From Gammaproteobacteria bacterium (GTDB lineage: Bacteria; Pseudomonadota; Gammaproteobacteria; Burkholderiales; Sulfuricellaceae): DNA of 64,000 bases. Location of the stretch: assembly GCA_018823025.1 (NCBI GenBank), contig JAHJJI010000089.1, forward strand, positions 1 through 64,000. Reading direction: 5' to 3'. The notes below the pieces were generated by a model. The model was not told the DNA's origin. It made no database searches and saw only the letters and a program-made list of their open reading frames with translations. How positions within the stretch are numbered: the first letter of the stretch is position 1; every line of letters starts with the position of its first letter. Positions 27,477 to 37,989 of the stretch are shown piece after piece. The position numbers were made by a program, and so were the translations under genes.

Positions 27477-28298
27477 ATGAAAACTCTAAATATGAAACTT
27501 AAGTTACTGCTAGCTGCCTTTGCCGCCCTCGCAGCCTGCAACGCCTCTGCAGGCTTGATCACCCAGTGGACGGTGGGCGTCAATACGATCTTCGATACCA
27601 CAACCGTAGTGCCGATACCGGGTGTCACCGTGGTCAATAACCAGACCCTGCGGTGGGGCACCAGCACAGGTTCCGGGCAAAGCGGGCTGAATATCACCGA
27701 TTCACCCAGCTCGGCCACCGTCTTCACCGATGGCGCCGCCGTTGCCAATGTATCGATTACCCACTTGAACCGGCCGGTCACCGGAACCTCTCTCAGCTCC
27801 GTTGATATATTGTCCACCTTGACACTGACGCCATTGGTTCCCGCACTTCCTGGACTGCCTTCGGCAACCATCACGTTCGGGGTCAACTTCGCGGAGACCC
27901 CCAACGGCGATAACCCATGCGCCGGCGGAGGTGCAAACGGTGTAGGCGTGAACATAAATGGCTGTGCCGATGTTTTCGTTATCGACCAGAATGCACTGAA
28001 CTTCGGCTTCATGTACGACACCGATGGTATCGGCGGAGATGATCCAGTTCAGTACTACATCAGCTTCTTCGAGCTCACCAGCGGACTCAACCCGCTGCCT
28101 TCTGTTGCCTGTGGTGCTGCTGGATCAACCGCACCTTGCCTCGGCTTCAGGACTCCGGAAGGGGCGGATACGACTTTCCAATTCGCATCGCTGATTACCA
28201 CCGAGCGTGTTTCAGTTCCCGAGCCTGGCATCTTGTCCCTGATGGGACTGGGGTTGGCTGGCATGGTCTTCGCCTCCCGCCGCCGCAAACAGGCCTAG
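27477..28298 (+). CDS. THxN-type PEP-CTERM surface protein
   Basis: This 273-residue secreted protein has a signal peptide (MKLKLLLAAFAALAACNASA) and a C-terminal sorting signal of VPEPG, LSLMGLGLAGMVFA and SRRRK. The body contains NNQTLRWGTSTGSGQSGL, VFTDG and SITHLNRPV, fitting the THxN family of PEP-CTERM proteins. ATG 27477 is chosen over 27426 because AGGAG lies nine bases upstream and the signal peptide then has normal length. Expected to be cut and released or anchored by an exosortase coded elsewhere. Function of the family is unknown. Confidence 0.9.
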   Translation: MKTLNMKLKLLLAAFAALAACNASAGLITQWTVGVNTIFDTTTVVPIPGVTVVNNQTLRWGTSTGSGQSGLNITDSPSSATVFTDGAAVANVSITHLNRPVTGTSLSSVDILSTLTLTPLVPALPGLPSATITFGVNFAETPNGDNPCAGGGANGVGVNINGCADVFVIDQNALNFGFMYDTDGIGGDDPVQYYISFFELTSGLNPLPSVACGAAGSTAPCLGFRTPEGADTTFQFASLITTERVSVPEPGILSLMGLGLAGMVFASRRRKQA

Positions 28299-28318
28299 CG
28301 CGCCTCGCTGGCTGCTTG

Positions 28319-28350
28319 AAAGGGCAAGGGGTCAACCCCTTACCCTTTTT
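28319..28350 (+). terminator. Rho-independent terminator after the THxN PEP-CTERM gene
   Basis: AAGGGcAAGGGG pairs with CCCCTTaCCCTT around a TCAA loop and is followed by T residues. It lies 21 bases after the stop at 28298. Confidence 0.8.
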
Positions 28351-28435
28351 CATTCATCCCTGCCTCTGTCACCACAGCAGCGCATTCATCGAGTTGCCCA
28401 CCAGCCTTTTCAGGAGATTCCTCAGCCAGGAGGCA

Positions 28436-29512
28436 TCAAAGCTGCAACAGCTTCTGCATGGGCAGGCGCAGGGATCGGCTGTCTGCTGACCGCCCGCTGC
28501 CGATTCGTCCGAGAAAGACAGCTTGTCCCACTGCATCGTTCCGCAACAACCGGGAAAGACGGGCACCCAGGTTTGCCGCTGTTTCCATGGCACCGGGCAA
28601 GCGGCTGAACACCCTGTTTTCACGCACATAGCGGGCAAAAATCAGCGGGGTCATCTCTGGCTGCAGTTGCAGACCCAGGCTTGTAGCCGTCAGCCAGAAG
28701 CGCTGAACCGCCCGGCCTGCAGCAACGTAATCGTCTATCGTCTCAGGCGCTTTGTGCGCCAGAAGGGCGAAATGGGCAGCACAGAACAGGCCGGGCAACA
28801 GATCCATTTCAATCCGCGGCATCAGGTGCCCAGCCAAATAAGTGTTAAAAAAATCGACACGTTGCCAACTCCCCATGACCCAGCGCATCAATTTGAGAGT
28901 CATCTTATCCAGCCCCAGCGCCTGATCGGGCACCTTGTCCTCGCTGTATCGGGCTTGCCATTCGATGATGCTGCGGTGAACCGTATAGGCCTCCGGCAGG
29001 GTGAGCCTGAGCTTGGCATTGTCGTACATTAATTTGGCCAACTGCCAGCGTTGTGGCCCGCCCTCGAACCAACGTACGGCGTAAGATTTTCCGACAGCGA
29101 TTTGCAGGGCCTGTTTTTGTGCTTCGGTGAGAGGAGTAGTACGCATGGGCCGACGCTGCACGGAGCGGTTCTTGATGTAGGGCAGCAAGGAATCCGGCGG
29201 CAATTGGCTATCCGGGATCAGGTCCACGAAATAGTCAGGGTGAGTATCCGGTGAGTCGGGATGGCGCCTGAACTCCGCCCGCAGGCCATGCGCACTGGCA
29301 GCGATGGCGAGGGTTTCCAGCAGCGCGCCCAAGGCAATCTGGCTGGGGTGGCCATCCAGGTCATAGACGCAATGATCGCGGGTATCAAAAGCGTGGACGA
29401 CCAGATGGCGTTCGTCGATGATCTCAAAGCGCCAGGGCTGAGTATTGTCGCCGGAGGGCGCCCAGCGGGCGAATTCGAGAATATCTGAGATGGGCTGGGG
29501 AATCGGGTCCAT
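28436..29512 (-). CDS. Nitroreductase-family protein of the acyl amino acid operon
   Basis: This 358-residue protein starts with ILEFARWAPSGDNTQPWRFEI, the FMN-binding N-terminus of nitroreductases. It also has a middle ALGALLETLAIAASAHGL segment and a C-terminal LTATSLGLQLQPEM segment typical of the fold. It is longer than simple nitroreductases (about 200 residues) and resembles the C-terminal half of Rv1355c-type fusions, in which a ThiF domain precedes a nitroreductase domain. Its ATG follows the ThiF stop with no gap (TAAATG), implying translational coupling. It may reduce or oxidise an intermediate activated by the E1-like partner; the reaction is not known. Confidence 0.85.
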   Translation of the reverse strand: MDPIPQPISDILEFARWAPSGDNTQPWRFEIIDERHLVVHAFDTRDHCVYDLDGHPSQIALGALLETLAIAASAHGLRAEFRRHPDSPDTHPDYFVDLIPDSQLPPDSLLPYIKNRSVQRRPMRTTPLTEAQKQALQIAVGKSYAVRWFEGGPQRWQLAKLMYDNAKLRLTLPEAYTVHRSIIEWQARYSEDKVPDQALGLDKMTLKLMRWVMGSWQRVDFFNTYLAGHLMPRIEMDLLPGLFCAAHFALLAHKAPETIDDYVAAGRAVQRFWLTATSLGLQLQPEMTPLIFARYVRENRVFSRLPGAMETAANLGARLSRLLRNDAVGQAVFLGRIGSGRSADSRSLRLPMQKLLQL

Positions 29513-30370
29513 TTAAAGTCCGAGCATGCGTTTGGCAAGGGCAATGGCGAGACGTTGCAGGGGGTTACGGTTACCGCCAGGTCGCCAGGTCAGCGCCAGC
29601 TTGTTGCGGTAGGCATCGAAGTGATAACCCCTGGGAGCTGTCCGAATCGGGCCTCGACCCAGAAGAATTTTCAGAGCTTCAGTCGCCGCCACGCCCGCGC
29701 AAAGCTGGCAAGCCATGATAGTGGATGGGCCCTTGCGGTTGGCCAGATCAACTGCTGAAGGGTCAGCCAGGTAGCCCATTTGCAGGCGGGCGGGTGCAAG
29801 TCCCATGAGGAAACGCAGGGGCTTTTCCGCCTCAGGACCATCGTCCAGACGAAAATAATCATTAAAGCTCATGCCTCCCGGCAAAAAATTGAGTATGGCC
29901 GTGCCCATGCCCAGAGGGGCGGCAGTAACGGCGGGAATATTTTTGGTCTCACAAGCAGCAAAGACCTGCTGACGAGCCTGAAAGGCGAAGAAATCCAGAC
30001 CATCGACGTAGATATCCACGCCATCCAGAAAGGCATCCAGGTTGTCTGCTGTCACACCGCCGGCAAATTCCTTGATTTCAAGCTCCGGATTGATGTCGCG
30101 CGCCTGGCGGATCATCACCTCCATCTTGCCCAGACCCAGAGTGCTGACCGTCGCTCCAGCCTGGCGGTTGAAATTAGCCAGATCGAAGGTATCGAACTCG
30201 GCCAGATGGAATTTTCCTATGCCCAGCCGACAAAGCGTCAGCAGGTGTACCCCTCCCACGCCACCCAAACCGGCAATCGCCACGCGTTTATGACGCAACT
30301 GTTGCTGCTCCTGCCGGGTAAGCCAGCCGATATTGCGGGAAAAAGCTTCATCATAGGTAAAGGATTGCAT
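29513..30370 (-). CDS. ThiF/MoeB-type E1-like adenylyltransferase
   Basis: This 285-residue protein has the E1-like adenylation fold. VAIAGLGGVGGVHLLTLCRLGIG is the nucleotide-binding loop, EFDTFDLANFNRQAG carries the conserved Asp, Asn and Arg, and VTADNLDAFLDGVDIYVDGLD is the second half. ACQLCAGVAATEALKILLG is the usual C-terminal helix. The paired CxxC zinc motifs of MoeB are absent. These enzymes adenylate a C-terminal carboxylate. No ubiquitin-like or ThiS-like partner is encoded nearby, so a small-molecule carboxylate, for example an N-acyl amino acid, is a possible substrate. It lies 30 bases after the FeeM-like gene and abuts the nitroreductase. Confidence 0.88.
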   Translation of the reverse strand: MQSFTYDEAFSRNIGWLTRQEQQQLRHKRVAIAGLGGVGGVHLLTLCRLGIGKFHLAEFDTFDLANFNRQAGATVSTLGLGKMEVMIRQARDINPELEIKEFAGGVTADNLDAFLDGVDIYVDGLDFFAFQARQQVFAACETKNIPAVTAAPLGMGTAILNFLPGGMSFNDYFRLDDGPEAEKPLRFLMGLAPARLQMGYLADPSAVDLANRKGPSTIMACQLCAGVAATEALKILLGRGPIRTAPRGYHFDAYRNKLALTWRPGGNRNPLQRLAIALAKRMLGL

Positions 30371-30400
30371 GCGATCAAACCAGAGAACCCCATCAGGGGA

Positions 30401-31270
30401 TCATTCTCCCCTAAGCAGGCGCTGCGTGATACCCAATTCATCATCATGCGAGAAAAAATAGGGGTAGATCGACCTCACACCAGTGGCGGCCGCCCCCATC
30501 CCGCCATAGCGGACTATCTGTTCATCCGCGTGGGTTGCATCCAGTCTCATCAGTACGGCTGGCGCATTGACCCTGGGGCACGTCTTTTCTTCTCCAAATG
30601 GTTCAAATCCCATCATGCGTTCATAGAAAAGCACATGGCGCGGATTCACTTCAATCAGAAAATCCGATGCGTGATGAATGTTGTGTCCATAAATGAATGC
30701 CATATGAAACAAAGAGGCCAATACACTTTTTGACTTGATATCATGATCCACGGCTAGCCGAGTGATATCGCAAAGTTTTCTTCCTTCTGCGCGCAGTTGA
30801 TCTGCTTCCTGCTTGTAAAGCTGGTCTACCACCATCCCTTGAGGGGAGTCCATGCCCAAAGACATTGTGCCCACCACTTTATCTTCCTGGTAGACCGCCA
30901 AGGTTATCTTGTTGGGATCATGTCTTAACGCATCGGCATCATAGCCGCGCCAGTCATACATTTTCTGGATGAGCAAACTGGCTGATTTACGGCGGTCTTC
31001 GCTGTTGGCAAGACGAACCTTGAAAACCTGCTGTTCGGCCTTTTCATCCTGCTGGTTCGCAATGTCCTGGGGCGCCGGTAAGGCGAGGTCTCTTAACCAG
31101 TTGGGTGCGAAGTTAGGCGAGAAGGCGACGATGGTTTTGTCCCATTCATCTGGCGTTCTATGGCGCTTCTTATTGCCAAAAAGAAATTTGCGAACATCCA
31201 GCATACTCCATGCATCCGCCTTCCTGCGGCCATGCATGATGCCAGAAAAGAAATTGTGTATATCAAGCAT
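30401..31270 (-). CDS. FeeM-like long-chain N-acyl amino acid synthase (GNAT fold)
   Basis: This 289-residue protein has a GNAT-type acyltransferase core of the FeeM kind: KVRLANSEDRRKSASLLIQ, ITLAVYQEDKVVGTMSLGMD, KLCDITRLAVDHD, then VNPRHVLFYERMMGFEPFG and CPRVNAPAVLMRLD. FeeM enzymes join a long-chain acyl group from acyl carrier protein to an amino acid. Such synthases have been reported linked to PEP-CTERM/exosortase systems in Gram-negative bacteria, which matches this context. An N-terminal ~95-residue extension (MLDVRKFLFGNKKRHRTPDE) is of unknown role. It is first in a three-gene operon with the ThiF-like and nitroreductase genes. The ribosome site at 31270 is weak. Confidence 0.82.
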   Translation of the reverse strand: MLDIHNFFSGIMHGRRKADAWSMLDVRKFLFGNKKRHRTPDEWDKTIVAFSPNFAPNWLRDLALPAPQDIANQQDEKAEQQVFKVRLANSEDRRKSASLLIQKMYDWRGYDADALRHDPNKITLAVYQEDKVVGTMSLGMDSPQGMVVDQLYKQEADQLRAEGRKLCDITRLAVDHDIKSKSVLASLFHMAFIYGHNIHHASDFLIEVNPRHVLFYERMMGFEPFGEEKTCPRVNAPAVLMRLDATHADEQIVRYGGMGAAATGVRSIYPYFFSHDDELGITQRLLRGE

Positions 31271-31816
31271 GCTCTGGGCCGAATAGGTTGTATGCAGTTT
31301 TAAATTGTCTCATCATCTGTTTGTTGCTGCTAACTTGTGATGACAACAATGCAAGATAACTCGATGCTTTAACAGTAATCTACGCTTTATTGGGTAGGCA
31401 ATCAATCGCACATCCGTCATTCCTCTTCGGCCCGCCCTAACCATCCCCAACATTCTTGTTGGCCATAATTCCTGGGCAAGGAATCGAAAGAGATAGAAAT
31501 CATATCAATTGCCAAGTGGCTTTCCGTGATTCAGTCCTGTTCCGCAATCTACTTATTTATTTATAGCGTATAACCGAACTTATACATAACCCCAATGACT
31601 CAGTTCCGCGTCCCACACCCTTAAAGTGAAACCACCCCAAACCGATAAGGCCCGACCTCTCAATGCAGAGTCAATGTTACGTACGGGAAGAGGCCCGTGG
31701 TATTGGCACATGGTTGCCATTCAGCTCTAGACGGGGTAACATTTCCGCCCTTTCGCGCTGATTTTGCCATAGGCATCGCGGCGTTATGGAATCAACACTT
31801 TAAAAATTAGCTGACC
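31271..31816. other. Intergenic region between the acyl amino acid operon and gltB
   Basis: 546 bases without a convincing gene, presumably holding divergent promoters for the FeeM-like operon and gltB. A TGGCAC-N4-TTGC string at 31704-31717 is one base short of sigma54 spacing. Nothing else stands out. Confidence 0.6.
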
Positions 31817-34800
31817 ATGAATTTGATGAGGAACAACGTGAGCCATCTTTCGTTGCCGGTACAACAGGGCTTGTATGATCCCCGCCAAGAGCACGACGCG
31901 TGCGGCGTGGGCTTTGTCGCGCACATCAAGGGCAAACAGAGCCATGACATGGTACGTCAGGGCTTGCAGATTCTGGAAAATCTCACCCATCGCGGCGCAG
32001 TGGGTGCGGACCCTCTGGCGGGCGATGGTGCGGGTATACTGATCCAGGTTCCTGACGCATTTTTGCGACTAGCCTGTTCCGCTCAGGGCGTGAATTTGCC
32101 CGAGGCCGGAGAATACGGGGTCGGCATGATCTTTCTGCCGCGCGATATTGCGGCGCGAGCAGCCTGTGAACACGCGATTGCCGAAAAAATCGCTGTGGAA
32201 GGTCAAATCTTGCTGGGCTGGCGCGATGTGCCGGTGGACAACGCCAGCCTGGGCGAAAGCGTCAAGGCGGTAGAGCCGGCCGTACGCCAGGTATTCATCG
32301 GTCGAGGGGCACAGTGCCTGGATGCCGACAGTTTCGAACGCAAACTATTTGTTATCCGCAAAACCGCGGAACATGCAGTGCGCAGTCTGCCCAACGAACA
32401 AGGCGGGGGCTTCTATATCCCCTCCCTGTCCGCGCGCACCATCGTTTACAAAGGCATGTTGCTGGCCAATCAGGTCGGCAAGTATTACCTCGACCTGCAA
32501 AACGATAGCGTGATCAGCGCACTGGCGCTGGTGCATCAACGATTCTCCACCAACACCTTCCCCACTTGGGATCTGGCTCACCCTTTCCGCATGATCGCCC
32601 ACAACGGCGAGATCAACACCATGCGCGGCAACGTAAACTGGATGACAGCACGCCATGCGGCGATGTCCTCAAAGTTGCTGGGTGATGACTTGGAAAAACT
32701 GTGGCCATTGATCGTGGACGGCCAGTCTGATTCTGCCTGCTTCGACAATGCCCTCGAGTTGCTGGTGGCCGGCGGCTACTCGCTTCCTCACGCGATGATG
32801 CTGCTGATCCCTGAAGCTTGGGCAGGCAACCCGCTGATGGACGAAGAACGCCGCGCTTTTTACGAATATCATGCCGCCCTGATGGAACCCTGGGACGGCC
32901 CTGCCGCCGTGGCCTTCACCGATGGCCGCCAGATCGGCGCGACTCTGGATCGCAATGGCCTGCGTCCGGCGCGCTACCTGATTACCGACGATGATGTCGT
33001 GCTGATGGCGTCCGAAATGGGCGTGCTCGACATTCCACAACACAAGATCGTAAAAAAATGGCGCTTGCAGCCGGGCAAGATGTTCCTGATCGACCTGGAG
33101 GCAGGCCGTATTGTGGACGACGCCGAACTGAAGCAGCAGCTCGCCACCGCCAAGCCTTACCGCGAATGGATCGAAAAATCGCGCTATTTCCTTGGCGACT
33201 TGCCTGGCGTAGATAGCAAGCCAGCGCTCCAGGAAACATTGCTCGACACCCAGCAAGCCTTTGGCTACTCGCAGGAAGACCTCAAGTTTATCCTCGCGCC
33301 CATGGCTGCGGCAGGCGAGGAAGCGACCGGCTCCATGGGCAACGATACTGCGTTGCCGGTGCTCTCCGACAAGAACAAATCGCTGTACGATTACTTTCAG
33401 CAACTGTTTGCCCAGGTGACTAACCCGCCGATCGATCCGATCCGCGAAGAGATCGTGATGTCGCTGACCTCGTTCATCGGACCGAAGCCCAATCTGCTCG
33501 GCATCGACGAGACTGATCCGCCGCTGCGCCTGGAAGTCCATCAACCGGTGCTGTCCAATGAGGATTTGGCGAAGCTGCGCGATATCGACCAGCTGACGCA
33601 GGGGCGCTACAAAACCCGGATACTGGATATCACTTATCCGGTTACTCAAGGTGCGGCAGGCTGCGAGACAGCCATTGCGGCCTTGTGCGAAGCTGCCGAC
33701 ACGGCCGTGGCAGGAGGTTATAACGTGTTGATCCTGTCCGACCGGGCCATATCGCGTGACCGTGCAGCCATCCCGGCACTGTTGGCTTGCGCGGGCGTGC
33801 ACCATCACCTGGTTCGCGAAGGCCTGCGTACCAGCGCCGGTCTGGTAGTAGACACAGGTTCTGCCCGCGAAACACATCACTTCGCCCTGCTCGCCGGCTA
33901 TGGCGCTGAAGCGGTATGCCCCTGGCTGGCCTTTGAAACTGTTGACGCCCTGGCTGGCACCTTGCCCGCCGGACTGACCGGCAAAGAAGCCAACAAACGC
34001 TATATCAAAGCGATCAATAAGGGACTGTTGAAAGTCATGTCCAAAATGGGCATTTCCACTTACCAGTCCTATTGCGGCTCCCAGATTTTTGAGGCGGTCG
34101 GCCTTAACGCCGGTTTCGTCGCGCAATATTTCACCGGCACGCCAACCCAGATCGAAGGCATCGGCCTGAACGAAATCGCCGATGAAACCGTACGCACCCA
34201 CCAGTCCGCATTCGGCAACGATCCGGTGCTGTCCAACGCACTGGACGCGGGCGGCGAATACGCCTACCGGGTGCGCGGCGAAGCCCACATGTGGACGCCG
34301 GATGTCATCGCCAAACTGCAACACGCCACGCGCTCCAACAATACTCAGACTTACAAAGAATATGCCAAGCTGATCAACGACCAGAGCGAGCACCTGAAAA
34401 CCTTGCGTGGACTGTTCGAAATTAAGACAGCAGGCGCGCCGGTGCCGCTGGATGAAGTTGAACCGGCAAAAGAGATCGTCAAGCGCTTCGTCACCGGCGC
34501 GATGTCGCTCGGCTCCATTTCCACCGAGGCGCACACCACGCTGGCCATCGCGATGAACCGCATCGGCGGCAAATCCAATACCGGTGAAGGCGGTGAAGAC
34601 GCCGCTCGCTTCAGGGCAGTGAAGGACGGCGAAAAACTCTCCGAGATTATCGGCAAAGGCCGCATCGAACGCGACCTGGTGATGAAAGAAGGCGATTCGC
34701 TGCGCTCCCGGATCAAGCAGGTGGCCTCCGGCCGCTTCGGTGTGACGGCAGAATACCTGTCCAGCGCCGACCAGATCCAGATCAAGATGGCGCAAGGCGC

Positions 34801-36508
34801 CAAGCCCGGCGAGGGCGGCCAGCTGCCCGGCCACAAGGTCTCCGAATACATCGCCCAGTTGCGTTTCTCGGTGCCCGGCGTGGGCCTGATTTCTCCACCG
34901 CCGCACCATGACATTTATTCGATCGAGGATCTCGCGCAGCTGATCCATGATCTGAAAAATGCCAACCCCGCCGCTTCCATCTCGGTCAAGCTGGTTTCCG
35001 AAGTGGGCGTGGGCACAGTAGCAGCCGGTGTATCCAAAGCCAAGGCGGACCATATCGTGGTCGCCGGCTACGATGGCGGCACCGGCGCATCGCCACTGTC
35101 TTCCATCAAGCACGCCGGCACCTCGTGGGAACTCGGCCTGGCGGAAACTCAGCAGACCCTGGTGCTGAACCAGTTACGCGGACGCGTTGCCTTGCAGGTG
35201 GACGGACAACTCAAGACCGGTCGCGACGTGCTGATCGGCGCCTTGCTGGGCGCGGACGAATTCGGCTTCGCCACCGCGCCGCTGGTGGTGGAAGGTTGCA
35301 TCATGATGCGCAAGTGCCACCTGAATACCTGCCCGGTGGGCGTGGCGACACAAGATCCCGTGCTGCGCAGGAAATTCACCGGCCAGCCCGAGCATGTGGT
35401 GAACTACTTCTTCTTCGTCGCCGAGGAAGCGCGCGAACTCATGGCGCAGATGGGCATCCGCAAGTTTGACGACCTGATTGGCCGCAGCGATCTGCTCGAC
35501 ATGAAGCAGGGCATCACGCACTGGAAAGCCAAGGGGCTGGATTTCTCCAAGGTATTCCATCAGCCCGCCATGCCGTCCAGCGTGGCGCGCCTCCACACCG
35601 AGACGCAGGATCACGGTCTGGACAAGGCGCTGGACCATCAGCTCATTGCGCAGGCCAAAGCCGCTCTGGAAACTCGGCAACCGGTGGTAATAAACAGCAC
35701 CATCGGCAACGTCAACCGCACCGCCGGCACCATGCTGTCGCACGAGGTCGCGAAACGCTACGGTCACGCCGGACTGCCGGACGACACCATCACAGTGAAG
35801 CTGACCGGCACGGCAGGGCAGAGCTTCGGCGCATTCCTCGCCCATGGCGTGACCTTTGAGCTGTCCGGCGAAGGCAACGACTATGTCGGCAAGGGCTTGT
35901 GCGGCGGGCGCATCGTGGTGATGCCGCCCAAAGAATGCAAAATCGTGGCCGAAGAAAACATCATCGTCGGCAACACCGTACTGTACGGGGCGACCAGCGG
36001 CGAATGCTACTTCCGCGGCGTAGCGGGTGAGCGCTTCGCAGTGCGTAATTCTGGAGCCGTTGCCGTAGTGGAGGGCCTGGGTGACCACGGCTGCGAATAC
36101 ATGACTGGGGGCTTGGTTATCGTGCTGGGCCAGACCGGGCGTAATTTTGCCGCGGGCATGTCCGGTGGCGTAGCCTACGTGCTCGATGAGGACGGCAGCT
36201 TCGAGCGCCGCTGCAATTTGTCCATGGTACAGTTGGAGCCGATTCCAGAAGAAGCGGCCATCAGCGAAACCGGTGAAGTAGAGACGCATGGCCGGGTGCA
36301 CTTCAATCCTCTCGGCAAAGCCGACGAAGCGGCGCTACGCGGGAAAATCGAGAAGCACCTGCGCTACACCAGCAGCACGCGCGCAAAGGAAATTCTGGAT
36401 AACTGGGCGCACTATCTGCCGAAGTTCGTCAAGGTCATGCCGACCGAGTATCGCCGCGCCTTGCAGGAAATCGCAACGCAACAGGCCCAGTTGAAGGAGG
36501 TTGCATAA
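31817..36508 (+). CDS. gltB: Glutamate synthase (NADPH) large subunit
   Basis: This 1563-residue subunit makes two glutamates from glutamine and 2-oxoglutarate in the cytoplasm. A short propeptide precedes the N-terminal nucleophile in [15 protein letters not shown], so Cys should become residue 1 after processing. The central and FMN-binding domains follow ([37 protein letters not shown]). The 3Fe-4S cluster motif is [11 protein letters not shown], and the protein ends in the GXGXG beta-helix domain. The frame opens at ATG 31817, but GTG 31838, with GAGGAA seven bases upstream, may be the real start. The stop TAA is followed directly by the gltD ATG. Confidence 0.97.
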   Translation: MNLMRNNVSHLSLPVQQGLYDPRQEHDACGVGFVAHIKGKQSHDMVRQGLQILENLTHRGAVGADPLAGDGAGILIQVPDAFLRLACSAQGVNLPEAGEYGVGMIFLPRDIAARAACEHAIAEKIAVEGQILLGWRDVPVDNASLGESVKAVEPAVRQVFIGRGAQCLDADSFERKLFVIRKTAEHAVRSLPNEQGGGFYIPSLSARTIVYKGMLLANQVGKYYLDLQNDSVISALALVHQRFSTNTFPTWDLAHPFRMIAHNGEINTMRGNVNWMTARHAAMSSKLLGDDLEKLWPLIVDGQSDSACFDNALELLVAGGYSLPHAMMLLIPEAWAGNPLMDEERRAFYEYHAALMEPWDGPAAVAFTDGRQIGATLDRNGLRPARYLITDDDVVLMASEMGVLDIPQHKIVKKWRLQPGKMFLIDLEAGRIVDDAELKQQLATAKPYREWIEKSRYFLGDLPGVDSKPALQETLLDTQQAFGYSQEDLKFILAPMAAAGEEATGSMGNDTALPVLSDKNKSLYDYFQQLFAQVTNPPIDPIREEIVMSLTSFIGPKPNLLGIDETDPPLRLEVHQPVLSNEDLAKLRDIDQLTQGRYKTRILDITYPVTQGAAGCETAIAALCEAADTAVAGGYNVLILSDRAISRDRAAIPALLACAGVHHHLVREGLRTSAGLVVDTGSARETHHFALLAGYGAEAVCPWLAFETVDALAGTLPAGLTGKEANKRYIKAINKGLLKVMSKMGISTYQSYCGSQIFEAVGLNAGFVAQYFTGTPTQIEGIGLNEIADETVRTHQSAFGNDPVLSNALDAGGEYAYRVRGEAHMWTPDVIAKLQHATRSNNTQTYKEYAKLINDQSEHLKTLRGLFEIKTAGAPVPLDEVEPAKEIVKRFVTGAMSLGSISTEAHTTLAIAMNRIGGKSNTGEGGEDAARFRAVKDGEKLSEIIGKGRIERDLVMKEGDSLRSRIKQVASGRFGVTAEYLSSADQIQIKMAQGAKPGEGGQLPGHKVSEYIAQLRFSVPGVGLISPPPHHDIYSIEDLAQLIHDLKNANPAASISVKLVSEVGVGTVAAGVSKAKADHIVVAGYDGGTGASPLSSIKHAGTSWELGLAETQQTLVLNQLRGRVALQVDGQLKTGRDVLIGALLGADEFGFATAPLVVEGCIMMRKCHLNTCPVGVATQDPVLRRKFTGQPEHVVNYFFFVAEEARELMAQMGIRKFDDLIGRSDLLDMKQGITHWKAKGLDFSKVFHQPAMPSSVARLHTETQDHGLDKALDHQLIAQAKAALETRQPVVINSTIGNVNRTAGTMLSHEVAKRYGHAGLPDDTITVKLTGTAGQSFGAFLAHGVTFELSGEGNDYVGKGLCGGRIVVMPPKECKIVAEENIIVGNTVLYGATSGECYFRGVAGERFAVRNSGAVAVVEGLGDHGCEYMTGGLVIVLGQTGRNFAAGMSGGVAYVLDEDGSFERRCNLSMVQLEPIPEEAAISETGEVETHGRVHFNPLGKADEAALRGKIEKHLRYTSSTRAKEILDNWAHYLPKFVKVMPTEYRRALQEIATQQAQLKEVA

Positions 36509-37936
36509 ATGGGCAAGCCTACTGGATTCATGGAATTGCGCCGCCTGAACGAGGCGAGCCTTCCCGTTGCGGAGCGCCTGAAGAACTACCGCGAATTCGT
36601 TCAGCCCCTGGCCGACGAACAAGCCGCCATACAGGGAGCACGCTGCATGGACTGCGGCATTCCTTTCTGTACCAGCGGCTGCCCCGTCAACAACATCATT
36701 CCGGACTGGAATGACCTTGTTTACCGGAGCAACTGGAAACAAGCGCTGGACGTACTACATTCCACCAACAACTTTCCCGAGTTCACTGGTCGCGTTTGCC
36801 CTGCACCCTGCGAGGCTGCGTGTACGCTGAACATCAACGATGATGCGGTGGGCATCAAGTCCATCGAGCACGCGATTATCGACAAGGGATGGGAGCAAGG
36901 CTGGGTCGTTCCGCTGCCGGCACAGAAGAAGACCGGCAAGACGATCGCGATAGTCGGCTCTGGCCCAGCCGGTCTGGCATGCGCGCAGCAACTGGCGCGT
37001 GCCGGACATGACGTGGTGGTGTTCGAAAAGAATGACCGCATCGGTGGACTGTTGCGCTATGGTATTCCCGATTTCAAATTCGAGAAGTCGCACATCGACC
37101 GCCGCATCGAACAAATGCGCGCAGAGGGCGTGGAATTCCGCATCAATCAACAAGTCGGCGAGAACGTGCCGGCTCAAAAACTGAAGGACGAGTTCGACGC
37201 CGTGGTTTTGACCGGAGGTGCCGAACAAGCCCGCGATTTGCCGGTGCCGGGACGGGAACTGTCGGGTGTCCATTTCGCCATGGAGTTCCTGCCGCAACAG
37301 AACAAGGTGGTTGCCGGCGATGTGCTGCCTCAACAGATATCGGCCTCCGGCAAACATGTCGTAGTGATCGGCGGCGGCGATACGGGCTCCGACTGCGTGG
37401 GCACCTCGATCCGTCAGGGAGCGGCTTCGGTAACCCAGATCGAAGTGATGCCGCGTCCTGCCGAACAGGAAGACAAAGCGCTGACCTGGCCCAACTGGCC
37501 ACTCAAGCTGCGCACTTCCAGTTCACAGGAAGAAGGCTGCACGCGCGATTGGTCGGTCACCACCAAGGCATTCCTCGGCGCCAATGGCAAGGTCGAAAAA
37601 CTGAGCTGCGTACGCGTGGAATGGAATGCCGGCAAGATGGTTGAAATGCCCGGCAGCGAATTCGAGATACAGGCTGATCTGGTGCTGCTGGCGATGGGAT
37701 TCGTCAGCCCGGTGCAAAAAGTTCTGGATGCCTTTGGCGTGGAAAAGGACGGCCGCGGCAACGCCAAGGCCGCGACGGAGGGTGCGGGCTGCTACAAAAC
37801 TTCGGTGGACAAGGTATTCGCTGCCGGCGATATGCGCCGCGGCCAATCGCTGATAGTGTGGGCCATACGCGAAGGCCGCCAGGCTGCACGTGCCGTCGAT
37901 GAAACCCTGATGGGCTTTTCCGATTTACCCCGGTAA
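36509..37936 (+). CDS. gltD: Glutamate synthase small subunit
   Basis: This 475-residue FAD/NADPH-dependent subunit passes electrons to GltB. N-terminal cysteines for two 4Fe-4S clusters are in [15 protein letters not shown] and [11 protein letters not shown]. The FAD-binding loop is [16 protein letters not shown], and the second dinucleotide site is [14 protein letters not shown]. The C-terminal FAD segment includes [19 protein letters not shown]. It abuts gltB without a gap, so subunit synthesis is coupled. Confidence 0.97.
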   Translation: MGKPTGFMELRRLNEASLPVAERLKNYREFVQPLADEQAAIQGARCMDCGIPFCTSGCPVNNIIPDWNDLVYRSNWKQALDVLHSTNNFPEFTGRVCPAPCEAACTLNINDDAVGIKSIEHAIIDKGWEQGWVVPLPAQKKTGKTIAIVGSGPAGLACAQQLARAGHDVVVFEKNDRIGGLLRYGIPDFKFEKSHIDRRIEQMRAEGVEFRINQQVGENVPAQKLKDEFDAVVLTGGAEQARDLPVPGRELSGVHFAMEFLPQQNKVVAGDVLPQQISASGKHVVVIGGGDTGSDCVGTSIRQGAASVTQIEVMPRPAEQEDKALTWPNWPLKLRTSSSQEEGCTRDWSVTTKAFLGANGKVEKLSCVRVEWNAGKMVEMPGSEFEIQADLVLLAMGFVSPVQKVLDAFGVEKDGRGNAKAATEGAGCYKTSVDKVFAAGDMRRGQSLIVWAIREGRQAARAVDETLMGFSDLPR

Positions 37937-37943
37937 TTTTACC

Positions 37944-37969
37944 CCCCTCGTCCGCAAGCGGGCGAGGGG
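37944..37969 (+). other. Hairpin between gltD and hemE
   Basis: CCCCTCG-t-CCGC and GCGG-g-CGAGGGG fold into a long GC-rich stem eight bases after the gltD stop region, with no T-run after it. It may protect the gltBD transcript or cause partial termination before hemE, which starts 20 bases further on. Confidence 0.5.
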
Positions 37970-37989
37970 TTGGGGAAGAGGGTTATAAA

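Noticed and set aside
764-31270. An exosortase (EpsH/XrtA) gene within the PEP-CTERM region
   Set aside because: No multi-helix protein with the exosortase Cys/Arg/His pattern was found; the sorting enzyme must be elsewhere.
31704-31717. TGGCAC-N4-TTGC upstream of gltB as a sigma54 promoter
   Set aside because: The spacing between GG and GC is nine bases instead of ten, which normally abolishes sigma54 recognition, and it is over 100 bases from the gene.
32669-35113. 814-residue frame on the minus strand inside gltB
   Set aside because: It is an antisense shadow of the conserved GltB coding sequence, produced by its codon bias.
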